NCBI RefSeq assembly: GCF_002261355.1 | Contig: NZ_NEVU01000003.1 | Span: 434,001-498,000, forward strand | Reading direction: 5' to 3' | DNA from: Bordetella genomosp. 12 | GTDB taxonomy: Bacteria; Pseudomonadota; Gammaproteobacteria; Burkholderiales; Burkholderiaceae_B | DNA length: 64,000 nucleotides | Part shown: positions 9,901 to 17,831 of the stretch, piece after piece | How the letters are laid out: each line of letters opens with the position of its first letter | Position numbering within the stretch: position 1 is the stretch's first letter | Notes under the pieces: generated by a model | Seen by the model: only the letters and a program-made list of their open reading frames with translations | Database searches by the model: none | Told to the model about the DNA's origin: nothing | Translations under genes and position numbers: made by a program

Positions 9901-10312
9901 CCAGCCCGGACAGCCAGGGCATGCCCCGCACCAGCCCGGCGCAGAAAGAATCGATAGTGCGGATGGCCAGTCGCGCGGGATGCCGCAGCACCTGCCAATC
10001 CTGCTCGGCATCGCGATTGAGCGCGGCACGCGCCAGCAACCAACTGCGGCGCTCATGTTCGGCCTGGGGCTCGGGCCCTTTACCGCGGGCCAGTTTTTCC
10101 AGCACCCGCGCATGCATCTCGGAGGCCGCTTTGCGCGTGAAGGTGATGGCGACGATTTCCTCGGGCCGCTTGACGGTGGCCAGCAGCGCCAGGATGCGGT
10201 CGGTCAACAGTTCGGTCTTGCCCGAACCCGCGGGTGCCTGCACGATGAAAGAGGTTTGCGGATCCAGCGCACGCAAGCGCGCCGCATGGTCCTGGGGTTG
10301 GCGGTCGCTCAT
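6923..10312 (-). CDS. UvrD-family helicase-nuclease, AddA-like
   Basis: A 1129-residue DNA end-processing enzyme. Walker A APAGSGKTELL is near residues 25-35, followed by TFTRKAASEMHARV (motif Ia). Walker B-like LLVDEFQDTSQTQIDLL and motif IV-VI elements (LVGDPMQSIYRFRKAEVGLF, TMHKSKGLQFDSVILYG, LLYVAATRARKRLHLVG) follow. The C-terminus has a PD-(D/E)XK nuclease signature with LIVDYKTG. It starts 3 bp after the stop of the partner nuclease gene, so both are probably made together. In betaproteobacteria such pairs replace or accompany RecBCD in double-strand-break repair. Confidence 0.93.
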   Translation of the reverse strand: MSDRQPQDHAARLRALDPQTSFIVQAPAGSGKTELLTDRILALLATVKRPEEIVAITFTRKAASEMHARVLEKLARGKGPEPQAEHERRSWLLARAALNRDAEQDWQVLRHPARLAIRTIDSFCAGLVRGMPWLSGLGGMPEITDDARALYEAAARATLALADEQESIVNLLAHLDVDVMAAEQAISDMLGQRDQWLPLLAHGLDRERLQAHLAQTLTVELQTLRGLMPRGFDTDLCGLARLAAAELAAGEDRRLAPLQDWNGPLPAEASALPRWRALGHLLLTGSGTLRSPKGVTKTLGFPAKCAHKEAFVQWLSGYNGSEPWVARLASVGDMPDAFFSDTQWDILSSQLVTLALAVGQLQQVFADAGEVDFIEIAQRAQRALGSAHDPGELLLKLDASISHLLVDEFQDTSQTQIDLLTTLTSGWQPGDGHTLFLVGDPMQSIYRFRKAEVGLFLGATENGIGELPLEFLRLTDNFRSQGGVVEWVNRAFGDLLPADNDALAGAIRYSASAAFHPALDGAAVSFHPAWGMAGLASGEAAAEDIAVALTRAALAEHAGSAHPVAILVRARSHLGSLSRRLAQEGIPSRAVELVPLRLRPVVADLVQLLRALTHPADRMAWLSVLRAPWCGLTLESLQRLFGHDHRAPIPDLLRQALAEPVAASPQGGLFDAPPETGSGAARRCLSPDEYARLSRVADILLDRGNDSGAWPLAAWLQNAWQALGGAGLYAGVGAAADAESLFQLVERLAPHGGLDIAALDTAVARLFAAPDVAGEQGAVEIMTMHKSKGLQFDSVILYGLHRVPRGDQAPLVRFEHHEGRVLMGPIKARADTEADPISRYLGAREARRAAYETDRLLYVAATRARKRLHLVGSVACDEEKGPRPPAASSLLGRLWPYVDAGAAPRPDGDTLPDADNLPAWQGGPLMRLDDASVAALAAMPRRVAQVAGLAADAEHPAWQLEAGYEAAVGTLAHAWLARMGEEGGEHWDAERLRQQLPAMRRQLTRAGIPDSQADAAAEAVLQTLQATLAHEQGLWLLRQSRARREWPLIDAAGRVSVIDLALSTEDGWLIVDYKTGQAQAGETPAHFAQRMRLRHGEQLRRYCAQVTALDGRPARAALYFPRAQAWIEL

Positions 10313-10315
10313 GGT

Positions 10316-12970
10316 TTAGGCCTCGTCCACATCCAGATCCAGGCGCAAAAACGGCATGGCATCGCAGTATTTCAGGTCATCGCGGCCCCAGGCCACGTTG
10401 GGCGCATGACCGCGGGCGTACTCGTCGGCGAGGTTTTCGATGGCGCCGCGCCAGCCCGCCAAAATCTGTTCCCAGCTGCGTCCGACGAAGGCCTCGCTGT
10501 CGGCGGCCACGCGCACACCGTCCATGCCCAGATCTTCTTCGGCCAACCCTTGCGCACCGACGTTGCGCGCATGGATCTGTCCCAGCAACAGGCCGGCCAC
10601 ATGCGTGTCCGGCGCGTCACCGGCCAGCACGGCGGCATAAAAGGGCAATTGCAGATTGATGGGCCGTGCACGCGACCAATCGGCTTCCGGACGCGCCTGC
10701 GCGGAACCGGTCTTGTAATCGAGAATCACGGCCCGCCCATCGGCCAACCTGTCCATGCGATCCAGGCGCAGCTTGAGCGAGAGCGGGCCGCGCCGCCAGC
10801 GATGATCGTCTTCGAGCCCCTGCACGACAAAGGGCAAGCGGCCGGCCTCGAGCGCCATCCAGCGCGCCAGCACCGACTCCGCACGCGTGCACTCCAGCAC
10901 GCGCAGGGCGGGAGGATAGGCGGCCAGCTCTTCTTCGGCCGCCTGCTGCACGGCTTCGCGCAGCAAGCCGGCCAGGCGCGCCTGGCTCATGGCCAGATGC
11001 AGCGCCTCCTGATCAGGCAGCATGCGCCAGGCAAGTTCCAGCGCACGATGCAGAAACTGCCCGCGGACATTCTGCGCCGCCGCCTGCGCATACGGCGCCA
11101 GCTCGCGCGCGCCCAGCCGATGCCGCACGAAGGCCCACAAGGGATTACGCGCCTGCGTGTCGAGCACATCCAGCCCGCCGGTGCTGTCGCCTTTGTTTTC
11201 AAGCGGCGGCCCGGACTCGTCGAGCAGACTTTGCTGCGGCCAGGCTCGCGCTGCCTGCTGCACGCCTTCGGCCGCAAGCAAGGGCGCGGCGGCGATCAAG
11301 GGCGAAGGCCGCAATTCGCGCTCGCCCTCATGTTCGGCGCAACTGACCACCAGCTCGGGCGCGCAAGCGCGCAAGGCCTCGAAGATGTTTTCGGCCCACT
11401 CCCGTTCGCGTTCGGGCGTGGCGCGCGGCGCACCCGCCTGCCGCAACACGCTCAATGGCAGCAAAGGGTTGGGCTTGGGGGAAGCGGGCAACACCTCGTC
11501 GGTCAGGCCCAGCATCCACACGCCATCCCAACTGCCGCCCTCGGCTTCCAGCAAACCCAGCACGTCCAGACGCGCCCGGGGATCACGCTGCGGCTGGAAG
11601 CTGCCGGCGCGCGCCGCGCTGATCAACAGGCGCACCGCCGAGCGGCCGTTCAAAGGGCCGGCGGCCGGGGCCAGGGCCGCGAAATCGCCCAGCAACTCAC
11701 CCAAGGCGCCCAGCACCTGATAACCCACACTATCGACCGCCTGCTCACCAGGAAAACCCAGCGCCTTGAGCGCCTCGCGCATGCGCGGCGCCCAGACATC
11801 GCACGTGGCGCGTGCCGGCCCGGCGCGCCACAGCGACATCGCCGCCTCCCAAGCCTGGGCCAGCCGCGGGCTGTACTGCAGATCGCTGCGCCAGGCGGCT
11901 TCACTGACTTCGATGCGCCCCAGGCGGCGCCAGCGGGCATCCAACACCGCATGCCGCTCGCCGCGATCGCCGGCGCAATGCCCGGCAAGCAAGGCCGCGC
12001 CCAGCACGGACACGGCCACCTTGCCCGTGCGGCCCATCTCCGCCAGGGCCTGCAACCAGGACAAGGCCGCGCGCAGCGCCGGCCACTCGATGAGCGAGCG
12101 GCCGACCGCCACGTTGAACGGGAGCTCGGCTTCGCCGGGCGCGCCCTGCAAAGCCTGCATCAGCACGCGGCGCGCAAACGGCGCTTCGCTTTCCAGTTGC
12201 GAGGAGACAATGGCATAGCGGCGCGTGGGATGTTCCCGCAAACGCGCCGCGGCCCAGGCGGCGGCGGCGCGCCATTCGGCGGCGTGATCGGCCACGAGCA
12301 CTCGCGCGGGTTCAGCCAGCGCGCGCTGGCCCTCGCGCCATATGAGCAGTTGCGCCCCGCCCTCCTCCAGCGCCGCGAGCAAGCGCGCGAAACGCGGGGA
12401 CAACTCGCCGAAGCCGGCCAGCACGATGCGCTCAGGCGGGATCAGCTCGCCCGCGCGCAGGGCGCGCAACACGCGCTCATAGCCCTGATTGGCATCATCG
12501 GCGTCGAGTTCGGCCAACAACTGGCGATAGCGTGCGCGCCAGCGGGCAAAACCCAGGTGTTCGTCGGTTTGCGCCGGTTCCGGGACCTGCAGGCGCCATT
12601 CGTCGCACAGCATGTCCGCGTCCATGGCCAGCCGCGCGGCCTGATCGATATCGAGCAAGGCGCGCTCGGCTTCCTCCTGCTGGATGGCCTCGCGCCAGAC
12701 CAACTGCGCGGCAAATCCGCCCAGCCGATAGGCCGGCAACTCTGCCTGAGCGGTGAAGGACAACTCATCGGCGGCGCTGGCCAGCCAGGCTGACAGCGGC
12801 AGGATGCGCGGCAGCTCGCTGACCTGGCGATCGGCCCGCAGGCGCGCGGCCAGTTCCAGCGTCAGCCGGCGCGACAGGCGATTGTTGACGGTGAGCACCA
12901 GTGTGCCCGCGCAAGGCAGGTCACCGAGTTGCGCGGTATCGCAGGCAGGCAGTTGGGCAAGAGAAGACAT
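10316..12970 (-). CDS. AddB-like PD-(D/E)XK nuclease, partner of the AddA-like helicase
   Basis: An 884-residue protein matching the layout of the betaproteobacterial 'probable DNA repair protein' group related to AddB. The N-terminal segment (LVLTVNNRLSRRL) sits where other helicase-like proteins have Walker A, but no GKT is present, so it is probably not an active ATPase. The C-terminal third contains RAVILDYKTGSAQARPE followed by LQLPFYAAVL, a RecB-type nuclease motif with the catalytic D and K. The AddA-like gene follows after 3 bp. Identification of the exact family is moderately sure; partnership with the helicase is inferred from adjacency. Confidence 0.85.
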   Translation of the reverse strand: MSSLAQLPACDTAQLGDLPCAGTLVLTVNNRLSRRLTLELAARLRADRQVSELPRILPLSAWLASAADELSFTAQAELPAYRLGGFAAQLVWREAIQQEEAERALLDIDQAARLAMDADMLCDEWRLQVPEPAQTDEHLGFARWRARYRQLLAELDADDANQGYERVLRALRAGELIPPERIVLAGFGELSPRFARLLAALEEGGAQLLIWREGQRALAEPARVLVADHAAEWRAAAAWAAARLREHPTRRYAIVSSQLESEAPFARRVLMQALQGAPGEAELPFNVAVGRSLIEWPALRAALSWLQALAEMGRTGKVAVSVLGAALLAGHCAGDRGERHAVLDARWRRLGRIEVSEAAWRSDLQYSPRLAQAWEAAMSLWRAGPARATCDVWAPRMREALKALGFPGEQAVDSVGYQVLGALGELLGDFAALAPAAGPLNGRSAVRLLISAARAGSFQPQRDPRARLDVLGLLEAEGGSWDGVWMLGLTDEVLPASPKPNPLLPLSVLRQAGAPRATPEREREWAENIFEALRACAPELVVSCAEHEGERELRPSPLIAAAPLLAAEGVQQAARAWPQQSLLDESGPPLENKGDSTGGLDVLDTQARNPLWAFVRHRLGARELAPYAQAAAQNVRGQFLHRALELAWRMLPDQEALHLAMSQARLAGLLREAVQQAAEEELAAYPPALRVLECTRAESVLARWMALEAGRLPFVVQGLEDDHRWRRGPLSLKLRLDRMDRLADGRAVILDYKTGSAQARPEADWSRARPINLQLPFYAAVLAGDAPDTHVAGLLLGQIHARNVGAQGLAEEDLGMDGVRVAADSEAFVGRSWEQILAGWRGAIENLADEYARGHAPNVAWGRDDLKYCDAMPFLRLDLDVDEA

Positions 12971-13024
12971 GCGCGGCGCACAGGCAAATTCGACAAACCG
13001 AAGGATAGCCTGCCTGATGCCGCA

Positions 13025-13156
13025 TCAGAAGCCGCACAAGGCAGCCACGTTCTCCCAGCTCAGCCGCATTTGCGGCGACAGATAACCCGCAAAACCCACG
13101 GCCAGCACCGCGACCAGCGCCAGACCGGCGAGCCAGCGTGCCCACCGCGTCCTCAT
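13025..13156 (-). CDS. predicted 43-residue single-pass membrane protein
   Basis: A small ORF that fills most of the gap between the MFS transporter and the nuclease gene. Its ATG overlaps the transporter stop codon as ATGA. The protein starts MRTRWARW, then has one hydrophobic segment (about residues 9-25, LAGLALVAVLAVGFAG), and ends in SWENVAALCGF. Arg/Trp residues before the helix suggest an inside N-terminus. Third codon positions are G/C-rich as in the neighbours. I do not recognise a family. Translational coupling to the transporter is the main support for it being real. Confidence 0.6.
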   Translation of the reverse strand: MRTRWARWLAGLALVAVLAVGFAGYLSPQMRLSWENVAALCGF

Positions 13157-14343
13157 GCCGGCGCTCCGACGACGCGCTCACGCACGGGCAGGCACAGCAC
13201 CATGGCCAGCAGCGCCAACGCCAGACCCATCCACCACACGCCGTTATAGCTGCCCGTATGCGCATAGACGTATCCGCCCAGCCAGACGCCGATGAAACTG
13301 CCGATCTGATGGAACAAAAAGGCGATGCCCGACAGGGTGGCGGCGAACCGCAGGCCGTAGATTTCGCCGATCAGGCCCTGCGTCAGCGGAACGGTGCCCA
13401 GCCAGAACAAGCCCATCCAGGCCGAGAATAGATAGAGCACGAAGGGGGTAAGCGGCACGGCCAGCACCAGCACGATGCCAAAGGCGCGCAAGCCGTACAG
13501 CGCGGCCAGCAACCACTTTTTGCTGTAGCGCCCGCCCAGTTTGCCGGCGTAGAACGACCCGAACACATTGAACAGGCCGATCAGGGCGATGGCGGTCGCG
13601 CCATAACTGGCGTTCAGGCCCGCGTCGGCCACGAAAGCCGGCAAGTGCAGGGTGATGAACGCCGTATGAAAGCCGCAGACGAAATAGCTCCACGACAGGA
13701 AATGAAATGACGGATGCACCAGGGCCTGGCGCACGGCGAATCCCAAGGTCTGCGCGCCCGTGTGCGGTTGCGGCTTGCCGCGCAGAAACCAGGCCAGCGG
13801 CATGGCGGCGGCCACCAGCAAGGACAACAGCCACAGTGCCCCGGTCCAGTCCAGGTGCGTGATGGCGAACTGCCCGCCCGGCACCACCAGGAACTGCCCC
13901 AAAGAGCCGCCCGCGCTGGCGATCCCCATGGCCGTGCTGCGATAGGCCGGGGGCACGGCGCGCGCGATGACGGGCAGAATCACCGGAAACGTCATACCGG
14001 CCTGCCCCAACCCGACCACGACGCCGCTCGTAAAGCACAGGGTGAACGCATCGGCGGCGTAACGGGTGCCCAGCATGCCGAGAAAATACAGCACCGCGCC
14101 CAGGACGATCGTACGGCCCGACCCATAACGGTCGGCCATGATGCCCATGAAAATACAGGAGACGCCCCACACCAGGTTCTGCAGGGCGAAAGCGAAGGAA
14201 AACAATTCCCGGCCCCAGCCATGCGCCAGGCCCATGGGCTGCATGAACAGCCCGAAGGTGGCACGCACGCCCATGGCAAGGAGCACCACTACCGTGCCGG
14301 CCACGATCGTGCGCACGGATATTGCATCTGCGGTTTTGGACAT
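13153..14343 (-). CDS. MFS transporter
   Basis: A 396-residue inner-membrane transporter with about twelve hydrophobic segments in two halves. MFS-like loop motifs include MADRYGSGRTIVLGAVLY after helix 2 and GLFNVFGSFYAGKLGGRYSKKW in the middle. The overall style (ATFGLFMQPMGLAHGWGRELFSFAFALQNLVWG) is that of the oxalate/formate-antiporter-like or monocarboxylate MFS branch. Start is uncertain: in-frame ATGs at 14388, 14367 and 14343 are possible, and the last gives the shortest cytoplasmic N-terminus. The substrate is unknown. A tiny membrane ORF overlaps its stop. Confidence 0.85.
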   Translation of the reverse strand: MSKTADAISVRTIVAGTVVVLLAMGVRATFGLFMQPMGLAHGWGRELFSFAFALQNLVWGVSCIFMGIMADRYGSGRTIVLGAVLYFLGMLGTRYAADAFTLCFTSGVVVGLGQAGMTFPVILPVIARAVPPAYRSTAMGIASAGGSLGQFLVVPGGQFAITHLDWTGALWLLSLLVAAAMPLAWFLRGKPQPHTGAQTLGFAVRQALVHPSFHFLSWSYFVCGFHTAFITLHLPAFVADAGLNASYGATAIALIGLFNVFGSFYAGKLGGRYSKKWLLAALYGLRAFGIVLVLAVPLTPFVLYLFSAWMGLFWLGTVPLTQGLIGEIYGLRFAATLSGIAFLFHQIGSFIGVWLGGYVYAHTGSYNGVWWMGLALALLAMVLCLPVRERVVGAPA

Positions 14344-14579
14344 CAGGGTCGGCTTGTCTCGAGTCATCTTCTGGCGTCGCGGCGCCATGTTCTGTCAGTC
14401 CGCCATGCCGGGCATCGCGGTCGCGCCCCTCCTGGCGCCTAAGACGAATAATAGACCTCCCCTCCGCCCGCGAAAAGCCGCGACAGCAATGCTAGAATGC
14501 CGTTCCTTCCTTCGCCGCCACCGCTTAAAATCCAGGCTTTTCAAGCACTTAAGATTCAAGCCGGTGGCGCGCGCAAGTA

Positions 14580-14654
14580 CTCGCCGTAGTTAAATGGATA
14601 TAACCGGCCCCTCCTAAGGGTCAATTGGTGGTTCGATTCCACCCGGCGAGGCCA
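14580..14654 (+). tRNA. tRNA-Arg (anticodon CCT)
   Basis: A complete cloverleaf. The 7-bp acceptor stem CTCGCCG/CGGCGAG pairs perfectly. The D-arm includes TAGTTAAATGGATATAA, and the anticodon loop CTCCTAA has CCT at 14613-14615. The T-arm is GGTGGTTCGATTCCACC, the discriminator is G, and CCA is encoded at 14652-14654. The body closely resembles E. coli tRNA-Arg(CCT). No integrase gene or duplicated 3' end was noticed nearby. Confidence 0.97.
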
Positions 14655-14966
14655 GCCTGCCCCCTGCCCGGGGCGGCGTCCGGCGCCCCGCAGCCATGCG
14701 GCCCCGTCTACGCCACGGCCCGTTCCGATTCCCCTTCCGTTCAGCCAGCTGCAGGACAAATTGGTATACGCTCGCGCCTCCATGGGATGTTCGCGATGAA
14801 GCGTCATCAGTTTTTTTACGCAAATAACCGCAATGCCCCCTTGCGCGCCAGTTCAAATTGCTGTTTAAATTTGGCCCGTAAGCCCATAATTCACTTGGTT
14901 TTTTTCTAGTCTTATCCTAGACGTGACCGGGTTGTACTTTCATACAGACAGATAAGGCCTGTAATC
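14655..14966 (+). other. 312-bp intergenic region ahead of the PBP7-type gene
   Basis: No convincing gene. The first part is GC-rich and the second part (about 14800-14940) is distinctly AT-rich, with runs of T and a CTAGTCTTATCCTAG dyad near 14907-14921. That is consistent with a promoter region for the downstream peptidase gene. No -35/-10 pair was good enough to call. Confidence 0.5.
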
Positions 14967-16127
14967 ATGGCATTTCCCTGGATACGCGCGGTCGCATCGG
15001 CACTCGCCCCTCTGGCGCTGGCCGTCGCGACCCTGCACTCGGCTAGCGCCCTGGCGGCCAAGCCGGCGGATCCCTGCAAGACCAACGCCAAGTCGGCCGA
15101 GTGCAAGGCGGCCAAGAAAAAGGCCGCGAGCGCCAAGTCCACCGGCAAGACCAGCGCCAGCAAGAGCACCAGCAGCGCCAAAAAGACGACCAGCAAGGCC
15201 AGCAGCACGAAAGCCGCCAGCAGCAAAACGGCCACCAAGACGGCCACCAAGAATTCCACGCAGGCGCAGAAAAAGAGCGCCGCCAAGACCGCTTCCAGCA
15301 AAAAGACGACCACCCGCGCCAAGGCCCGCGCCGTGAGCAGCGCGGCCCTGCCGGCCGCGGCGGCCTCGCCCGCCGCCGAGGCGCGCGCGCTGCGCTCGTC
15401 CACGGCGTATGTCCAGGATCTCGAAACCTCGACGGTGCTGTTCGCCAAGAACGAAAACGTCGTGCGCCCCATCGCCTCCATCTCCAAGCTCATGACCGCG
15501 CTGGTCGTGGTGGACGCCAATCAGCCGATGAACGAGATCATCGAGGTCACCGACGAGGACGTCGATACGCTCAAGCACACGACCTCGCGCCTGCGCGTGG
15601 GCACGCGCCTGTCGCGCGGCGACATGCTCCACCTGGCGCTGATGTCCTCCGAGAACCGTGCGGCCCACGCGCTGGGCCGCAACTATCCTGGCGGCCTGAG
15701 CGCCTTTGTGCAGGCCATGAACGCCAAGGCCCGTTCGCTGGGCATGCTCAACACGCATTTCATCGAGCCGACCGGCCTGTCGAGCGAAAACGTCTCCTCG
15801 CCCCATGATCTGGCCCGCCTGTTGCGCGCCGCCGCGCAGCGCCCCCTGATCCACCGCTACTCCACCGATACCGAGTACGACGTCGAGATCAACAAGCGCA
15901 CGCAGACCTTCCGCAATACCAACCTGCTGGTGCGCAAGCCGGATTGGGATATCAAGGTCTCCAAGACGGGCTTCATCAACGAGGCGGGCGAGTGCCTGGT
16001 CATGCTGGCACGCATCAATGGGCGTGACATGGCCATCGTGCTGCTCGATTCGCAAGGCAAGTTTTCGCGTATCGGCGATGCCGTGCGCATCCGCCGCATT
16101 CTGCAAAGCGACGTGGCGATGCTCTGA
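14967..16127 (+). CDS. D-alanyl-D-alanine endopeptidase (PBP7/PbpG-like, peptidase S11) with a Lys/Ser/Thr/Ala-rich linker
   Basis: A 386-residue periplasmic peptidoglycan hydrolase. A signal peptide (residues 1-31, ending SALA-A) precedes a low-complexity region of about residues 38-122, made almost only of Lys, Ala, Ser and Thr and resembling a histone H1 tail. The catalytic S11 domain then shows SISK (Ser171, Lys174), the SEN motif (Ser228-Asn230) and KTG (333-335). PBP7-type enzymes cleave DD-crosslinks between peptide side chains. The basic linker is unusual and could contact anionic murein or teichoic-like polymers, which is inference. A terminator follows 17 bp after the stop. Confidence 0.92.
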   Translation: MAFPWIRAVASALAPLALAVATLHSASALAAKPADPCKTNAKSAECKAAKKKAASAKSTGKTSASKSTSSAKKTTSKASSTKAASSKTATKTATKNSTQAQKKSAAKTASSKKTTTRAKARAVSSAALPAAAASPAAEARALRSSTAYVQDLETSTVLFAKNENVVRPIASISKLMTALVVVDANQPMNEIIEVTDEDVDTLKHTTSRLRVGTRLSRGDMLHLALMSSENRAAHALGRNYPGGLSAFVQAMNAKARSLGMLNTHFIEPTGLSSENVSSPHDLARLLRAAAQRPLIHRYSTDTEYDVEINKRTQTFRNTNLLVRKPDWDIKVSKTGFINEAGECLVMLARINGRDMAIVLLDSQGKFSRIGDAVRIRRILQSDVAML

Positions 16128-16143
16128 TCGGCATCTGCCCCAA

Positions 16144-16167
16144 AGGCCGCGTAAGCGGCCTTTTTTT
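16144..16167 (+). terminator. intrinsic terminator after the PBP7-type gene
   Basis: Stem AGGCCGC/GCGGCCT with a GTAA loop, followed by seven T residues on the plus strand. Confidence 0.9.
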
Positions 16168-16218
16168 CGCCCGTCCGCAAGCGCGGCCAACCCGGGCCGC
16201 GCCGTCACGGCGGGCGAA

Positions 16219-16590
16219 TCAGGCCGGCTCGGGAAAAAGGTCGTAGCAATGCGCAGGCAGGCCCTCGAGCACGGCGGCCGCGTCCAGCGAGGCAATGGGC
16301 ACCCGGGCATCCCGCGGGATGCGACCCTCAAGCTGCAAGAGCTGATAGCGCAGGCAGCACACCCTCAGGAAGGATGTGAAATTGACCACCTCGCCGCGAT
16401 AGGCCATGAGCTCGTCATATAGCTTTTCGATCAATTGATTGACACGCAGGCCGTCGCGTTGCGCCAGCTCCTGCAGCACGGCCCAGAACAGCTTCTCCAG
16501 CCTGACGCTGGTCGCCACGCCATGCAGCCGCAACGAGCGGCTTTCGGTGGCATAGGATTGCGCGTTGGCGCGTATGAAAATCTCGCACAT
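16219..16590 (-). CDS. ribbon-helix-helix domain protein
   Basis: A 123-residue protein. The first third (SYATESRSLRLHGVATSVRLEKLFWAVLQELAQRDGLRVNQLIEKLYDEL) matches the RHH_4 (PF13467-like) fold: a short beta strand with SLRLHG and the pattern TSVRLEKLFW, then two helices. Such domains bind DNA as dimers. The rest (NFTSFLRVCCLRYQLLQLEG) is helical. The C-terminal 30 residues have no clear fold. Its target is unknown, and the flanking genes give no clear hint. Confidence 0.8.
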   Translation of the reverse strand: MCEIFIRANAQSYATESRSLRLHGVATSVRLEKLFWAVLQELAQRDGLRVNQLIEKLYDELMAYRGEVVNFTSFLRVCCLRYQLLQLEGRIPRDARVPIASLDAAAVLEGLPAHCYDLFPEPA

Positions 16591-16664
16591 GGCCCCCTCC
16601 TCGATGGCCCACTGTACGGTCTGGCCGGTGCAGGCGGCAAGCGCCGCCCGCGCCGCCGCGGGCT

Positions 16665-17243
16665 TCAGTGCGAAATCCGGGTACCCAACACGGCCAGAAA
16701 CTGAGCCAGCCAGGCCGGATGCGCCGGCCAGGCTGGCGCGGTCACCAAATGGCCATCGGTATGGGCCTGGTCGATGCCGATGTCGGCGTAGGTGCCGCCG
16801 GCCAGCCGCACTTCGGGAGCGCAGGCCGGATAGGCCGAGCAGGTGCGGCCTTCGAGAATGCCTGCCGCGGCCAGCAATTGCGCGCCATGGCAGACCGCCG
16901 CGATGGGTTTACGCGCCGCATCGAAATCACGCACGATCTGCAGCACCCTGGCGTCGAGCCGGAGATACTCGGGCGCCCGCCCGCCGGGGATGACCAGACC
17001 GTCGTAGTGCTGCGCCTGGACGCCGGCGAAATCGTGGTTGAGCGTGAAATTGTGCCCGCGCTTTTCGCTGTAGGTTTGCGCGCCTTCGAAATCATGGATG
17101 GCCGTGGCGATCGTATCGCCCGCCTTTTTATCGGGGCAGACGGCATGAACCACATGGCCCACCGCCAGCAGCGCCTGAAAGGGCACCATGGTTTCGTAGT
17201 CTTCGGCGTAATCGCCGACCAGCATCAAGAGCTTTTTGCTCAT
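16665..17243 (-). CDS. DJ-1/PfpI family protein
   Basis: A 192-residue protein of the glutamine-amidotransferase-like class I fold. It starts [23 protein letters not shown], with the conserved acidic residue of the active site. [16 protein letters not shown] is the nucleophile-elbow partner strand, and AVCHGAQLL has the catalytic cysteine followed by His. [14 protein letters not shown]-like sequence closes the fold. Family members act as proteases, glyoxalases or deglycases, so the exact activity cannot be chosen. Monocistronic, transcribed away from the PBP7 gene. Confidence 0.9.
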   Translation of the reverse strand: MSKKLLMLVGDYAEDYETMVPFQALLAVGHVVHAVCPDKKAGDTIATAIHDFEGAQTYSEKRGHNFTLNHDFAGVQAQHYDGLVIPGGRAPEYLRLDARVLQIVRDFDAARKPIAAVCHGAQLLAAAGILEGRTCSAYPACAPEVRLAGGTYADIGIDQAHTDGHLVTAPAWPAHPAWLAQFLAVLGTRISH

Positions 17244-17329
17244 TGTCGTCTCCTGTCCCGGCTCAGGCGTGGCGGGTGCGCCTATTGTGGCGCGGCCGGG
17301 CAGGATCGGGGTGGTACAGGATTACCGCG

Positions 17330-17818
17330 TCACTCCAGACCCACGCTGACAGCCTGAGCACCCAGGAGCTGCGTGAGCACGGCCGGGGCGAGACCCACCA
17401 GATAGCCGCGCCGGCCGCCGTTGATATAGACCTCGGGAAAGGCAAGGATGCTGTCCTCGACATAAACCGGCATGCGCTTGCGAGTGCCGAAGGGCGAGGT
17501 GCCGCCCACCTGGTAGCCCGAATGCCGCTGCGCCACCTCGGGCTGGCAAGGGGCGACTTTCTTCAGGCCCGCCTGCCGCGCGAGATTCTTGGTCGAGACC
17601 TCGCGGTCTCCATGCATGATGACCACCAGCGGCCGGGCGGCCTCGTCTTCCATGATGAGCGTTTTGACCACGGCGTGCGGGTCCAGGCCCAATTGCCGCG
17701 CCGCCTCGCCGGCGCCGCCGTGATCGACGTAATCGTAGGTGTGCTCGGTGAACGCCACCTTGTGCTGCTTGAGAAACTGGGTGGCGGGCGTCTCGGAAAC
17801 GTGGCGGGATTTGCTCAT
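17330..17818 (-). CDS. ybaK: Cys-tRNA(Pro)/Cys-tRNA(Cys) deacylase YbaK
   Basis: A 162-residue editing protein that hydrolyses cysteine mischarged onto tRNA-Pro. The YbaK/EbsC fold is seen in TPATQFLKQHKVAFTEHTYDY, the VVKTLIMEDE strand, the conserved lysine region STKNLARQAGLKKVAP, and the GYQVGGTSPFGTRKRMPVYVE loop with its GGxSPFG-like motif. Length is as expected. It lies 13 bp downstream of xerD on the same strand. Confidence 0.95.
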   Translation of the reverse strand: MSKSRHVSETPATQFLKQHKVAFTEHTYDYVDHGGAGEAARQLGLDPHAVVKTLIMEDEAARPLVVIMHGDREVSTKNLARQAGLKKVAPCQPEVAQRHSGYQVGGTSPFGTRKRMPVYVEDSILAFPEVYINGGRRGYLVGLAPAVLTQLLGAQAVSVGLE

Positions 17819-17831
17819 GGGTGACAGGCGG

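Noticed and set aside
9737-12793. Plus-strand ORF of 1018 residues
   Set aside because: Antisense to the AddA/AddB-like genes; His/Gln/Arg-rich composition typical of a shadow frame.
14580-14654. tRNA-Arg(CCT) as an integration site
   Set aside because: No integrase, direct repeat of the 3' end or foreign-looking DNA was seen on either side. XerD at 17832 is the housekeeping recombinase.
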